Position numbers and translations under genes: made by a program
Part shown: positions 5,727 through 13,600 of the stretch, piece after piece
How positions within the stretch are numbered: position 1 is the stretch's first letter
Layout of the letters: each line of letters begins with the position of its first letter
The notes under the pieces: generated by a model
Told to the model about the DNA's origin: nothing
Database searches by the model: none
Seen by the model: only the letters and a program-made list of their open reading frames with translations
Origin: Acetobacterium bakii
GTDB lineage: Bacteria; Bacillota; Clostridia; Eubacteriales; Eubacteriaceae
Assembly: GCF_001263355.1 (NCBI RefSeq)
Contig: NZ_LGYO01000020.1
Location: 1-39,732, forward strand
DNA: 39,732 nt
Direction of reading: 5' to 3'

Positions 5727-5987
5727 ATGTTTATTGTTGAATTTTCTGATGCTACACTAAAAAAATTAAAAAAAATGGATCGCTATCAAGCGTCGATCCT
5801 AATTGGATGGATTGAAAAAAATCTTGAAAATTGCGATAATCCAAGGATTCAGGGCAAACCTCTGACGGCAAACCATAGTGGAAAGTGGAGATATCGTGTT
5901 GGTGATTATCGGATTCTTGCACTCATAGAAGATGAAAGAATAAAAATCGTTATCATTGATATAGGTCATAGAAGCGAAATATATTAA
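5727..5987 (+). CDS. RelE-family mRNA interferase toxin (intact)
   Basis: An 86-residue RelE toxin. All core elements are present: FSDATLKKLKKMDRYQA, PRIQGKPLTANHSGKWRYRV, GDYRILALIEDERIKIVIID and the terminal IGHRSEIY. The GKPL, WRYRVGDYRIL and GHRxEIY motifs are those of active RelE, with basic and tyrosine residues at the C-terminus. It is co-transcribed with the RHH antitoxin. A degenerate GTGACTGTACATGTGAAGAC repeat (5996-6015) begins 9 bp after the stop. Unlike in the other two modules, this repeat has not entered the gene. Confidence 0.85.
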   Translation: MFIVEFSDATLKKLKKMDRYQASILIGWIEKNLENCDNPRIQGKPLTANHSGKWRYRVGDYRILALIEDERIKIVIIDIGHRSEIY

Positions 5988-5995
5988 AAGTACAT

Positions 5996-6051
5996 GTGAC
6001 TGTACATGTGAAGACCTTCGAAAAAGGGCTTTTCCAGTTCCCGGTTGGTTC
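5996..6051 (+). repeat. Composite dispersed repeat after RelE
   Basis: A degenerate relative of the GACGGTGCCTGTGAAAACCT motif (compare 1878-1897) is followed by a 24-bp segment, GCTTTTCCAGTTCCCGGTTG then GTTC (6028-6051), found again with one mismatch at 7547-7570. Confidence 0.55.
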
Positions 6052-6063
6052 AGCACGAATTAT

Positions 6064-6255
6064 ATGCTTTACATGACTGTTAAAACGAAAGAAAAATGCA
6101 GCTTGATGTTGGCTGTTGGAAAGACAGTAGAAACGATGCGATTTATTGATGGTGGGTATTCCAGGGGAAAGCAAGTGTTTGAGAAAGGCATTGAGATCAT
6201 TAACAATGGTGCAATTTCAAGCGAAATAAAATTATCGGAAAGGGTACTTGCATAG
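6064..6255 (+). CDS. Unrecognised small ORF, possibly a remnant
   Basis: 63 codons beginning MLYMTVKTKEKCSLMLAVGK. No family is recognised and no clear ribosome site precedes the ATG. It starts just after a repeat copy and could be the translated remainder of a larger gene cut by repeat insertion. It may not be a real gene. Confidence 0.2.
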   Translation: MLYMTVKTKEKCSLMLAVGKTVETMRFIDGGYSRGKQVFEKGIEIINNGAISSEIKLSERVLA

Positions 6256-6356
6256 GCGTTAACTATACTGATGAGAAAGTATATATTAAATTGTCAAATG
6301 GGTCAAAAATCTATTTAAATTAAATTTTAATATTCCCACCAGTTGAGGAATTTGTG

Positions 6357-6390
6357 TTAATATAGTTATTGTTTACGATAACTATATTAA
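6357..6390 (+). promoter_or_regulatory. 13-bp inverted repeat in acyltransferase leader
   Basis: TTAATATAGTTAT (6357-6369) and its exact complement ATAACTATATTAA (6378-6390) flank an 8-nt loop and end 3 bp before a GGGGGG ribosome site. It may be an operator or an RNA hairpin controlling translation of the next gene. Confidence 0.5.
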
Positions 6391-6401
6391 CTGGGGGGAT
6401 T

Positions 6402-7490
6402 ATGAAGAATGCAGTAGTACGTCAATCTAACTTTGAACTATTAAGGATTATTTCAATGCTTATGATAGTCGGTTTGCATTATTTTAATGGAGATATGGGA
6501 GGAGCGTTAAGTCAATTAACGCAAACAGATTATAACTATTATGTTACTTATTTTTTTGAAAGTATGTTTATCGTAGGGGTAAACACATTTGTTTTAATAA
6601 CCGGATATTTTCAAATTAACAAAAAATGCGTTCAGATTAACAAAGTGATAGAGCTGTTATTTATAATGACCTTCTATGGACTATTTTTTTATTCTATTGC
6701 TTTAATACTAGGATGGCAATCTTTTTCAATTGTCGGGACAATTAAAGCCGCGTTCCCAATTCTTATAGGACTAAAATGGTTCATAAAAGTATTTATAATT
6801 TTGTATTTATTGATTCCTTTCTTAAATGCTGGATTAAATCAACTTACCAAGAAAATATACCAGACGTTTTTAGTTATTATGTTGTTTTTCTTTTCTTTTT
6901 ACCCATCATTTCTTCCTAACTCTCCAGTTACAGATAATGGGTATGGGATTATAACATTTGTTTTAATGTATGCTATTGGTGGATATTTAAAAAAGTTTTA
7001 TGAGCCAAATGGTACGAAATCCATATATTTTAGTGGATATATATTGTGTGCTACAATTACTTTCGCCTTTAGCCTGTTTGTTGTGTTAGTATTGGGAAGG
7101 GATAATAGTCAAGTGTGGGGTTATAATTTTATTTTTAATGTGTTTGGATCAGTTTTGTTGTTTTTATTCTTTTCCAAGTTAAACATTAAATCAAAAAAAA
7201 TTAATTATGTTGCATCTTTTGTTTTAGGAGTCTATTTTATTCACACTGACCCAGCACTTAATGATTTTGTTTATGGAGGATTATTGCAAACTCAAAATTA
7301 TTGGTTTAGCCAGTGGTTTATAGTGCACGTTTTATTGTCGATCCTATTTGTGTATGCGGCTTCAACAATAATTGATATTGCAAGAAAGTGGTTGTTCGAT
7401 AGGGTAGGCAAGGTTGTGATACCGTTTTTTAAAAAACATATTCCTGTTTTATGGGGGGAAGTACCTATTTCACAGAGACAAGTGCCGTAA
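6402..7490 (+). CDS. Acyltransferase-3 family membrane protein
   Basis: A 362-residue integral membrane protein of the acyltransferase-3 (OafA/WecH-like) family, which O-acylates surface polysaccharides. The N-terminus has the family start NFELLRIISMLMIVGLHYFN, with the conserved R and the catalytic-type H in the first membrane helix. About ten hydrophobic segments follow, and SFVLGVYFIHTDP near residue 290 is the conserved late-helix motif. ATG 6402 is used because GGGGGGAT precedes it. The gene is markedly AT-richer than the metabolic genes to the right, consistent with horizontal transfer. Its last residues (ISQRQVP) lie next to a dispersed repeat, so the very C-terminus may have been altered. 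Confidence 0.8.
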   Translation: MKNAVVRQSNFELLRIISMLMIVGLHYFNGDMGGALSQLTQTDYNYYVTYFFESMFIVGVNTFVLITGYFQINKKCVQINKVIELLFIMTFYGLFFYSIALILGWQSFSIVGTIKAAFPILIGLKWFIKVFIILYLLIPFLNAGLNQLTKKIYQTFLVIMLFFFSFYPSFLPNSPVTDNGYGIITFVLMYAIGGYLKKFYEPNGTKSIYFSGYILCATITFAFSLFVVLVLGRDNSQVWGYNFIFNVFGSVLLFLFFSKLNIKSKKINYVASFVLGVYFIHTDPALNDFVYGGLLQTQNYWFSQWFIVHVLLSILFVYAASTIIDIARKWLFDRVGKVVIPFFKKHIPVLWGEVPISQRQVP

Positions 7491-7495
7491 ATACG

Positions 7496-7570
7496 CAATT
7501 GGAAGATATTACGAACTGATTTAAATTGTTTCAATAGACTTTATGCGCTTTTCCAGTTACCGGTTGGTTC
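7496..7570 (+). repeat. Dispersed repeats after acyltransferase (45-bp copy 2 plus 24-bp copy 2)
   Basis: 7496-7540 matches 1826-1870 (40/45), and 7547-7570 matches 6028-6051 (23/24). The two modules therefore occur together here but separately elsewhere. The rest of the gap to 7736 shows nothing recognisable. Confidence 0.6.
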
Positions 7571-7736
7571 GCATTTGGCCGCTAATGCGTCAATGACTGC
7601 TATGCATCTTGATGTATTAGTCTTAATATAGTATTATATTTGTACTTGGACAATGAATTATCAAATCGTTATTTATGTTCTCACTAAACTAAAAAGAGAA
7701 AGTCCAGACACCTTGCAATGGAATAAATCATTATTG

Positions 7737-8129
7737 CTATTCAGTTACTTCTTTTTCCTTACTTAATAGATATACAAGTGTTTTGAATCCGCCATAGGTC
7801 ATGCGCTTTTCATTGAAGGGCATTAACTCACCCATTTCCAATGTATCATTCATTTTCGGATCTGCCATAACAGCGGCCATTACCTGATCGCGATGTTCCT
7901 TGGACTCATACACAATCCAGGAAAAAATTACAGTCTCCTGGTCCAGGGTTCCTGCAATTTGGGTGAAGGGAACCACTTTTTCTTTATTTAAGTCATCCCC
8001 GATACATTCAACATAGGCAAGAGCACCATGCTCCATCCAAATTTCACCGCCTTTTTCAGCCATTTTCCGGTACTTTTCAATATTTTCACATTTAATTGGG
8101 ATCACAAAACCATCCACATACTTTTCCAT
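7737..8129 (-). CDS. DUF1428 family protein
   Basis: A 130-residue small cytosolic protein of the DUF1428 (YbaA-like) family with a dimeric alpha-beta barrel (ferredoxin-like) fold. Visible family features are MEKYVDGFVIPI at the start, GALAYVECIGDDL, VIFSWIVYESKEHRDQV, MADPKM and MPFNEKRMTYGGFKTLV. Its biochemical function is unknown in the family. AAGGAGGT 6 nt before the ATG fixes the start. It is a single gene with no operon partner and is transcribed toward the island. Confidence 0.85.
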   Translation of the reverse strand: MEKYVDGFVIPIKCENIEKYRKMAEKGGEIWMEHGALAYVECIGDDLNKEKVVPFTQIAGTLDQETVIFSWIVYESKEHRDQVMAAVMADPKMNDTLEMGELMPFNEKRMTYGGFKTLVYLLSKEKEVTE

Positions 8130-8316
8130 AAATTAACCTCCTTGTTTTTTTCTTTCAGTGGGTCAGCAGGGCTATGGTATCTCTTCTTTTTAGTTTAATG
8201 AAAACACAGATTTATGAAGGATCCTTATCTTCCAGTAATCAAAGCAATTTTCACTAATATTTTAATACCCCCTCTTTGATTGCTATAAACAGTTTAAAAA
8301 CCTTGACGGTGTCAGA
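8130..8316. other. Intergenic region with a widely spaced inverted repeat
   Basis: AATCAAAG (8237-8244) and CTTTGATT (8274-8281) form a short inverted repeat. A GACGGTGTCAG member of the dispersed family lies at 8305-8315, directly before the IS-end copy. No gene is seen. Confidence 0.35.
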
Positions 8317-8369
8317 TGATTATTTCACGCTAAGAGTACCGCCGGTGCACGCTAATGATACCGGCAGTA
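8317..8369 (+). repeat. IS-end-like element, two 22-bp direct repeats (copy 2)
   Basis: TGATTATTTCA followed by two 22-bp units beginning CACGCTAA (8326-8347 and 8348-8369). 49 of 53 bases match the inverted copy at 9-61. No transposase gene adjoins it, so it is a solo end or MITE-like relic. Confidence 0.6.
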
Positions 8370-8398
8370 ACAGACATGTTGGCAACTGTCTGTTTTTT
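8369..8398 (+). terminator. Terminator-like hairpin
   Basis: AACAGACA (8369-8376) and TGTCTGTT (8387-8394) form an 8-bp stem followed by a T-run. No plus-strand gene precedes it, so it may belong to the mobile relic or insulate the next gene. Confidence 0.5.
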
Positions 8399-8418
8399 TA
8401 TTTGTTTATTGAAAAACC

Positions 8419-8447
8419 TTGATAAATATATTGAATTAGTGTATAAA
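8419..8447 (+). promoter_or_regulatory. Promoter of the DUF1254 lipoprotein gene
   Basis: TTGATA (8419-8424), a 17-bp spacer and TATAAA (8442-8447), about 70 bp before the start codon. Confidence 0.55.
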
Positions 8448-8518
8448 AGAAATAAATGGTAAAATTAGACATGTTTTTTGAAAAGAATGAATGGTAATGA
8501 AAAGAAAGGAAATTTATA

Positions 8519-9922
8519 ATGAAAAAGATCACCAAGCTGTTATTGTTATTCCTGGTAATAACCTTGGTTACTGGTTGTACAGCCAGTAACAGTGAAACGA
8601 AAGAACAGAGCCAATGGGAGACTATCTATGATGCCTACGTATATGCCTTTCCGTTAGTGCTGGTCAATGCCACTATGGAAAAGATGACCAATACGGTAGA
8701 GCCAACGACGACCCAGGCGCCGGCCAATCAGTTGTTCCACAGTCATAATCTGGCCAATGCCAGTGCCAAAGATGTGGTCACCCTCAATACCGATACCCTC
8801 TATTCTCAGGCATTTTTGGATCTTTCGGAAACTGCAATGGTTTTTGTGATGCCCAAGGCCGATCGTTTTTGCTCCGGGGAGATCATGGACGGTTTTACCA
8901 ATGCGGTGAAAATCACCGGCTCCGGCAGTGACAATCCTGATCAAACGGCTTTTCTAATTACCGGGCCGGATTATAATGGCGAAATTCCTAATGGCCTGAC
9001 CCAGGTAGCGATGCCAACAAATATGGCCTGGATTCTGTGCCGGGTGCTCAGCTACGGCGAAGCCGATCTTGATAATGTTTATGCCATTCAAAATAAGATG
9101 CAACTGCTACCATTACAAAATTATTTGTCAGGGGAAGCCGATATTCCTGCCAAAGGAACCTATACTGAGAGCAATAACTTTATCCCGATTGAACATGTTT
9201 TGCAGATGTCCCCGGCTGATTTCTTTAATATGGCCAATCAGTTAATGGTTGCCAATCCCCCCGCCAATGCTGATCAGACCATGATCGAAAAAATCAGTGC
9301 GGTGGGAGTAGGACCGGGCCTTAAGTTTGATGAAGCGATTCTGGGGGATTCCGGCCAGGAAAACTGGACCGAGATGATCAATAACCTGTCGACAACCCTT
9401 TTTAACGACTCCCAGGATTTCCTGGTTCAGATGAACAACTGGAGGTTCTTTGGGGAACCGGTGGCAGAATTTGGCACCGAATATGATTATCGGGCATTGA
9501 TTGCCTTAAATGGTTTGGCGGCTAATCCGGTTTCAGTGGCCATTTACCCCAATACCAATACCGACAGCGATGACGTTACCTTTGACGGCACAAATCATTA
9601 TGTCATTCATTTTGACAAAGATCAGCTCCCGCCAACCAAAGATAAGGGGTTCTGGTCGATCACCGCCTATGACAGCAATAATTTTTTGATCGATAATCCG
9701 ATTAACCGATACAGCATCAATGACCGCAGCGCCGTCACCTATAATCAGGATGGATCGCTGGATTTGTTGTTGCAAACCCAGGCACCATCAGATGCCGCTA
9801 TGGCCAATAACTGGTTGCCGATTTCGGCCGACAATTTCCATTTGTATCTGCGGATTTATCTGCCTCAGGAATCAGTGTTTGATGGCAACTGGCAACCGCC
9901 GATGATAAAAAAGGCCGAATAG
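8519..9922 (+). CDS. DUF1254/DUF1214 domain lipoprotein
   Basis: A 467-residue predicted lipoprotein. Residues 1-20 form a type II signal peptide with lipobox LVTGC, lipidated at Cys20. The DUF1254 domain follows (YDAYVYAFPLVL, then VVTLNTDTLYSQAFLDLSET, the NTDTLYS motif). The C-terminal DUF1214 domain contains KGFWSITAYDSNNFLIDNP, NRYSINDRS and LYLRIYLPQESVFDGNWQPP. Function is unknown; homologues are widespread in bacteria and are often annotated only by these DUF names. The protein should be anchored on the outer face of the membrane. It stands alone, with its own promoter and a long hairpin downstream. A GGTGACGGTGCCTG repeat starts 8 bp after its stop. Confidence 0.85.
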   Translation: MKKITKLLLLFLVITLVTGCTASNSETKEQSQWETIYDAYVYAFPLVLVNATMEKMTNTVEPTTTQAPANQLFHSHNLANASAKDVVTLNTDTLYSQAFLDLSETAMVFVMPKADRFCSGEIMDGFTNAVKITGSGSDNPDQTAFLITGPDYNGEIPNGLTQVAMPTNMAWILCRVLSYGEADLDNVYAIQNKMQLLPLQNYLSGEADIPAKGTYTESNNFIPIEHVLQMSPADFFNMANQLMVANPPANADQTMIEKISAVGVGPGLKFDEAILGDSGQENWTEMINNLSTTLFNDSQDFLVQMNNWRFFGEPVAEFGTEYDYRALIALNGLAANPVSVAIYPNTNTDSDDVTFDGTNHYVIHFDKDQLPPTKDKGFWSITAYDSNNFLIDNPINRYSINDRSAVTYNQDGSLDLLLQTQAPSDAAMANNWLPISADNFHLYLRIYLPQESVFDGNWQPPMIKKAE

Positions 9923-9930
9923 AAAATGAC

Positions 9931-9949
9931 AGGTGACGGTGCCTGAACC
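9931..9949 (+). repeat. GGTGACGGTGCCTG repeat after the lipoprotein gene
   Basis: AGGTGACGGTGCCTGAACC: the cleanest copy of the core outside the island, 8 bp after the stop codon. REP-type elements commonly lie in 3' untranslated regions. Confidence 0.6.
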
Positions 9950-9976
9950 TATTGACTTTTATTAGCTGGTCTTACT

Positions 9977-10050
9977 TCAAATAAAGAAAGGAAGCACTCC
10001 AGGGGTAATAATTTACTCTATACTGGGCGGTGCTTCTTTTCTTTATTTGA
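9977..10050 (+). terminator. 74-nt hairpin with 21-bp stem
   Basis: The arms at 9977-9997 and 10030-10050 are complementary at 20 of 21 positions, with one G-T pair, around a 32-nt loop. The arms begin TCAAATAAAG and end CTTTATTTGA. It probably ends transcription of the lipoprotein gene. The long loop and precise arms also suit a small palindromic mobile element. Confidence 0.55.
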
Positions 10051-10112
10051 GTCATTTATCAAGCCATAGTCGGCTTCGGCGTGGTGACCATGCCTGATGA
10101 TTACGAAATATG

Positions 10113-10140
10113 TAGACTTAATACAGATATATGGTACAAT
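10113..10140 (+). promoter_or_regulatory. Candidate promoter of AAA/DUF4143 gene
   Basis: TAGACT (10113-10118), a 16-bp spacer and TACAAT (10135-10140), followed by GAGGTGA at 10147. Moderate match. Confidence 0.35.
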
Positions 10141-10162
10141 AAATATGAGGTGAACACATTAT

Positions 10163-11461
10163 ATGGAACGTAAGATTGAGAAATACTTAATTAAATGGAA
10201 AAACAGCTCAAGAAGAATGCCACTTCTTATTAATGGGGCGAGGCAAGTTGGTAAAACCTATAGTGCACTTAACTTTGGAAAGACATTTTACCGAAATACA
10301 GCTTATTTTAACATGGAAAATTCGACTGAAATAACGGCTATTTTTGAGCGTGATCTGAATCCCGAACGGATTGTCAGAGAATTATCGGCAAAAATCGGCC
10401 AGTCAATTTTCAAAAGTGAAACACTCATTATTTTTGACGAAATCCAATCTTGCGAACGCGCTCTGACAGCATTGAAATATTTTTATGAGGAAGCGCCGGA
10501 GTATCATATTATTGCGGTCGGCAGCTTGCTGGGGATTGCTTCAAATCGGGAAAAATATTCTTTTCCGGTGGGCAAGGTGGCTATGATCACCTTGTATCCC
10601 CTTGATTTTGAAGAATTTCTGTGGGCAACGGCCAATACCGAAATTTGTAATCTCATTCGGGAAGCCTTTGAAACATGCGCCCCCATGGCCCTTCACGAAA
10701 CGGCCATGGATTTGTATAAGACATATTTGGTGGTTGGCGGGATGCCCTGGTCAGTTTCGGAATATATTGTTACGAAGGACTTTGATTTTGTGATGGTTGC
10801 GCAAAAGACCCTTAATGACTCCTATATTGCGGAAATGGCGAAATACGCAACACCCCATGAAACCACTAAAATCATGGCGGCCTGGTCAAGTGTGCCTGGT
10901 CAACTTGCCAAAGAGAACCATAAATTTCAATATAAAATTATTAAATCCGGCGCCAGAGCTTATGATTATGAAATTCCGCTGGACTGGTTAAAAGCGGCCG
11001 GTATTATTAATAAGTGTTGTCACGTTCATGAAGGTAAGATGCCACTGGCGGCTTACGCCGATAATAGTTCATTTAAATTGTATATGGCGGATACCGGTCT
11101 GTTGTGTTCGAAATTTGATATCAGGGCAAATATAATTTTGGATAACCCGTTGAGTTTTTATGGCGTTAGGGGTGCTTTAACTGAAAACTATGTGATGCAG
11201 GCGCTGGTCACCAACGGGATTGATCCCTATTACTGGAGTTCGCCGGGAAAAGCTGAGGTGGATTTTGTGTTTCAGGATCGAAAGGGAAGTATCATTCCCC
11301 TGGAAGTAAAATCGGCTGAAAATGTAAAAGCCAAGAGCTTGAAATTATTTATGTCATTGTATCAACCGCCTTATGGCATTCGGGTTTCCGCCAAAAACTT
11401 TGGATATGAAAATAACATCAAAAGGATACCGTTTTATGGCATTTTTTGTTTGACAACCTAG
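10163..11461 (+). CDS. AAA ATPase with DUF4143 domain
   Basis: A 432-residue protein of the AAA_14/DUF4143 family. Walker A is GARQVGKT (25-32) and Walker B is LIIFDEIQ (88-95). A winged-helix middle region follows, then the C-terminal DUF4143 domain with a restriction-endonuclease-like core (EVDFVF at 365-370, LEVKS at 380-384). These orphan ATPases are abundant in anaerobes and have no settled function. The nuclease-like strand suggests nucleic-acid work, but the role is unknown. GAGGTGA lies 9 nt before the ATG. A second, distant member is at 28348-29556. The gene is monocistronic, and a GGTGTCTGACAG motif starts about 20 bp after its stop. Confidence 0.85.
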   Translation: MERKIEKYLIKWKNSSRRMPLLINGARQVGKTYSALNFGKTFYRNTAYFNMENSTEITAIFERDLNPERIVRELSAKIGQSIFKSETLIIFDEIQSCERALTALKYFYEEAPEYHIIAVGSLLGIASNREKYSFPVGKVAMITLYPLDFEEFLWATANTEICNLIREAFETCAPMALHETAMDLYKTYLVVGGMPWSVSEYIVTKDFDFVMVAQKTLNDSYIAEMAKYATPHETTKIMAAWSSVPGQLAKENHKFQYKIIKSGARAYDYEIPLDWLKAAGIINKCCHVHEGKMPLAAYADNSSFKLYMADTGLLCSKFDIRANIILDNPLSFYGVRGALTENYVMQALVTNGIDPYYWSSPGKAEVDFVFQDRKGSIIPLEVKSAENVKAKSLKLFMSLYQPPYGIRVSAKNFGYENNIKRIPFYGIFCLTT

Positions 11462-11591
11462 TCGGCTTTTTAAGCGGAGGCCGGTGTCTGACAGTAATGC
11501 TCGAAAGTTTTAGTACGAAAGTTTAACGACGTCAATGACCTGGTTGTTGATGCTTAATTTGTAAAAAAGGAAACATTCGAAAGGAAAATTT

Positions 11592-13412
11592 ATGAATGAC
11601 GAAAAAAAAATAGAATTGACCAAACGAAAAGTACTGGCCAACAAACTGAAAAAAGCCGAAAAAGCAGCACGGGTGAAGGCCATAAAAAACAGAAAACCTT
11701 TTAAAGGGCTGCAAATTCGTCCGACCGTGTCATTATTTGATGATGCGGATCATCAGGAACCAGGAGAAAAAAACTGGAAGGGTCGTGGCTTCGATATCCA
11801 TCCCCAGGTAACAATTGTTTCAACCATATTGTTAGTTTTATTTATCGCGGCAACCCTTATCTTCCCGGGCCGCGCCGAAGAAACATTTAGTGCCATTATG
11901 AGCGGGATTACTAAAAATGCCGGCTGGTTTTTAATTGCCGTCGCCAATGTTTTTGTTGTCGCCGCATTATATTTTGCTTTTGGCCGCTATGGGAAAATCA
12001 AAATAGGCGGTCCGGAAGCGCAACCGGAGTTTACCAAATCGGCCTGGTATGCGATGCTGTTAAGTGCCGGGACGGGAATAGGACTTATCTTTTGGAGTGT
12101 CGCCGAGCCCATTTCACACTTATACTCACCAATGCCAATGTTTGGTGGTTTAACGCCCGGGTCTCCGGAAGCGGCCCAGGCGGCGATGGCCGTCAGTTTT
12201 TTCCACTGGGGAATTCATCCCTGGGCGATATACGCCATCGTGGGCTTGGCACTGGCGTTCTTTGCCTATAATCGCGGTTTACCGTTAACCATTCGGTCGG
12301 TTTTTTATCCCATTATCGGTAATAAAATTTATGGTTTTTGGGGGAATTTAATCGATATCCTGGCTGTTTTGGCTACCTTAACAGGACTGGCTACTTCTCT
12401 GGGACTCGGTGTAACGCAGATCAATGCCGGCTTGAATCACTTGTTTGGCATATCAATCAGCGTTCCCGTTCAAGTCGGTTTAATTATTGGAATAACGGCG
12501 CTGGCCACCATCTCGGTTGTTATCGGGCTTGATGGCGGTGTTAAACGTCTCAGTGAAATTAATATGGTCCTGGCGGGAGTGTTTTTAGTGTTCATTTTAG
12601 TGGCCGGGCCAACGGTTTATATCATGAGCGGCTTCACCCAGAATATCGGCTACTATGTGTCGAATTTTATTGAGATGAGCACGTGGACGGAAACATTCAG
12701 AGACTCCAACTGGCAGGGTGCATGGACTATTTTTTATTGGGCCTGGTGGATTTCATGGTCACCATTTGTGGGCATGTTCATCGCCAGAATTTCAAAAGGT
12801 CGAACGGTTAGAGAATTTATTTTGGGCGTCATGTTTATCCCTTCGCTGTTATCCTTTATGTGGATGTCGGTATTTGGCGGAACGGCCATTTTTCAAGAAA
12901 CAAATGGCCTGGCCAATATCGCTGTTGATGGTAAGATAGACGCTTCCATGGCATTATTTAATATGCTGGATGCATTGCCGCTTAATAGCATCTTATCGGT
13001 TGTCGGAATTATTCTGATCACCGTATTCTTTGTCACCTCTTCGGATTCCGGTTCTTTGGTTGTTGACCATTTGACATCCGGCGGAAAGTTGGATTCTCCG
13101 GTACCGCAGCGAATCTTCTGGGCGGTGATGGAGGGTGTTGTTGCCGCGACTTTACTGATTGGCGGCGGCTTAACGTCGTTGCAGACTGCTTCGGTGATAA
13201 CCGGATTGCCATTTGCCTTTATTTTAGTGCTGATGATTTATTCACTTAATGCTGGACTGAAGCAGGAATATGAAGTGGAAGAGAGTGTCCGTAAAAAAGT
13301 GCGGGAAGTACGCGAGGATCATATTATCAATGAAGTGATCACTGCGGTTGTTCATGATCATGCCTTGGTTGAGAAAGAGAATGATAAAACGCCAGGCATC
13401 AAGGAGTCTTAA
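11592..13412 (+). CDS. BCCT family transporter (glycine betaine/choline/carnitine type)
   Basis: A 606-residue secondary transporter of the betaine/choline/carnitine family, with about twelve membrane helices between residues 75 and 560. GTGIG (160-164) followed by LIFWSVAEP is the unwound helix of the substrate site. WAWWISWSPFVGMFIARIS is the BCCT signature, and SSDSGS occurs late in the fold. The first 65 residues are rich in Lys and Arg and the C-terminus is highly charged; in BetP such tails sense osmotic state. Substrate cannot be fixed from sequence: betaine for osmoprotection or as a methyl donor is plausible in an acetogen. Convergent with the Ca2+-ATPase across a shared terminator. 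Confidence 0.9.
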   Translation: MNDEKKIELTKRKVLANKLKKAEKAARVKAIKNRKPFKGLQIRPTVSLFDDADHQEPGEKNWKGRGFDIHPQVTIVSTILLVLFIAATLIFPGRAEETFSAIMSGITKNAGWFLIAVANVFVVAALYFAFGRYGKIKIGGPEAQPEFTKSAWYAMLLSAGTGIGLIFWSVAEPISHLYSPMPMFGGLTPGSPEAAQAAMAVSFFHWGIHPWAIYAIVGLALAFFAYNRGLPLTIRSVFYPIIGNKIYGFWGNLIDILAVLATLTGLATSLGLGVTQINAGLNHLFGISISVPVQVGLIIGITALATISVVIGLDGGVKRLSEINMVLAGVFLVFILVAGPTVYIMSGFTQNIGYYVSNFIEMSTWTETFRDSNWQGAWTIFYWAWWISWSPFVGMFIARISKGRTVREFILGVMFIPSLLSFMWMSVFGGTAIFQETNGLANIAVDGKIDASMALFNMLDALPLNSILSVVGIILITVFFVTSSDSGSLVVDHLTSGGKLDSPVPQRIFWAVMEGVVAATLLIGGGLTSLQTASVITGLPFAFILVLMIYSLNAGLKQEYEVEESVRKKVREVREDHIINEVITAVVHDHALVEKENDKTPGIKES

Positions 13413-13505
13413 CGAAATCAGGTGCCTTATTCATTGGATAGTAGTAATTTAGGATAGTGCGGTTTCAGAAGTTCTTTTAATATCGCTAATAACAATGTCT
13501 CAGTG

Positions 13506-13547
13506 ACAAAAAAACCAGGGCAATTTTAAATTGCCCTGGTTTTTTGG
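13506..13547. terminator. Strong bidirectional terminator between BCCT and Ca2+-ATPase genes
   Basis: AACCAGGGCAATTT (13513-13526) and AAATTGCCCTGGTT (13528-13541) form a perfect 14-bp inverted repeat, A-rich before and T-rich after, usable on both strands. Confidence 0.9.
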
Positions 13548-13600
13548 GTTCTTAATCAATTCATAAATTAATGGCATTTTTTAATCGGTTTGTGAATGCA

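Noticed and set aside
1100-7570. Integron cassette array
   Set aside because: TA genes separated by repeats suggested a superintegron, but gene orientation is mixed, no tyrosine integrase is present and the repeats lack paired GTTRRRY/RYYYAAC attC cores.
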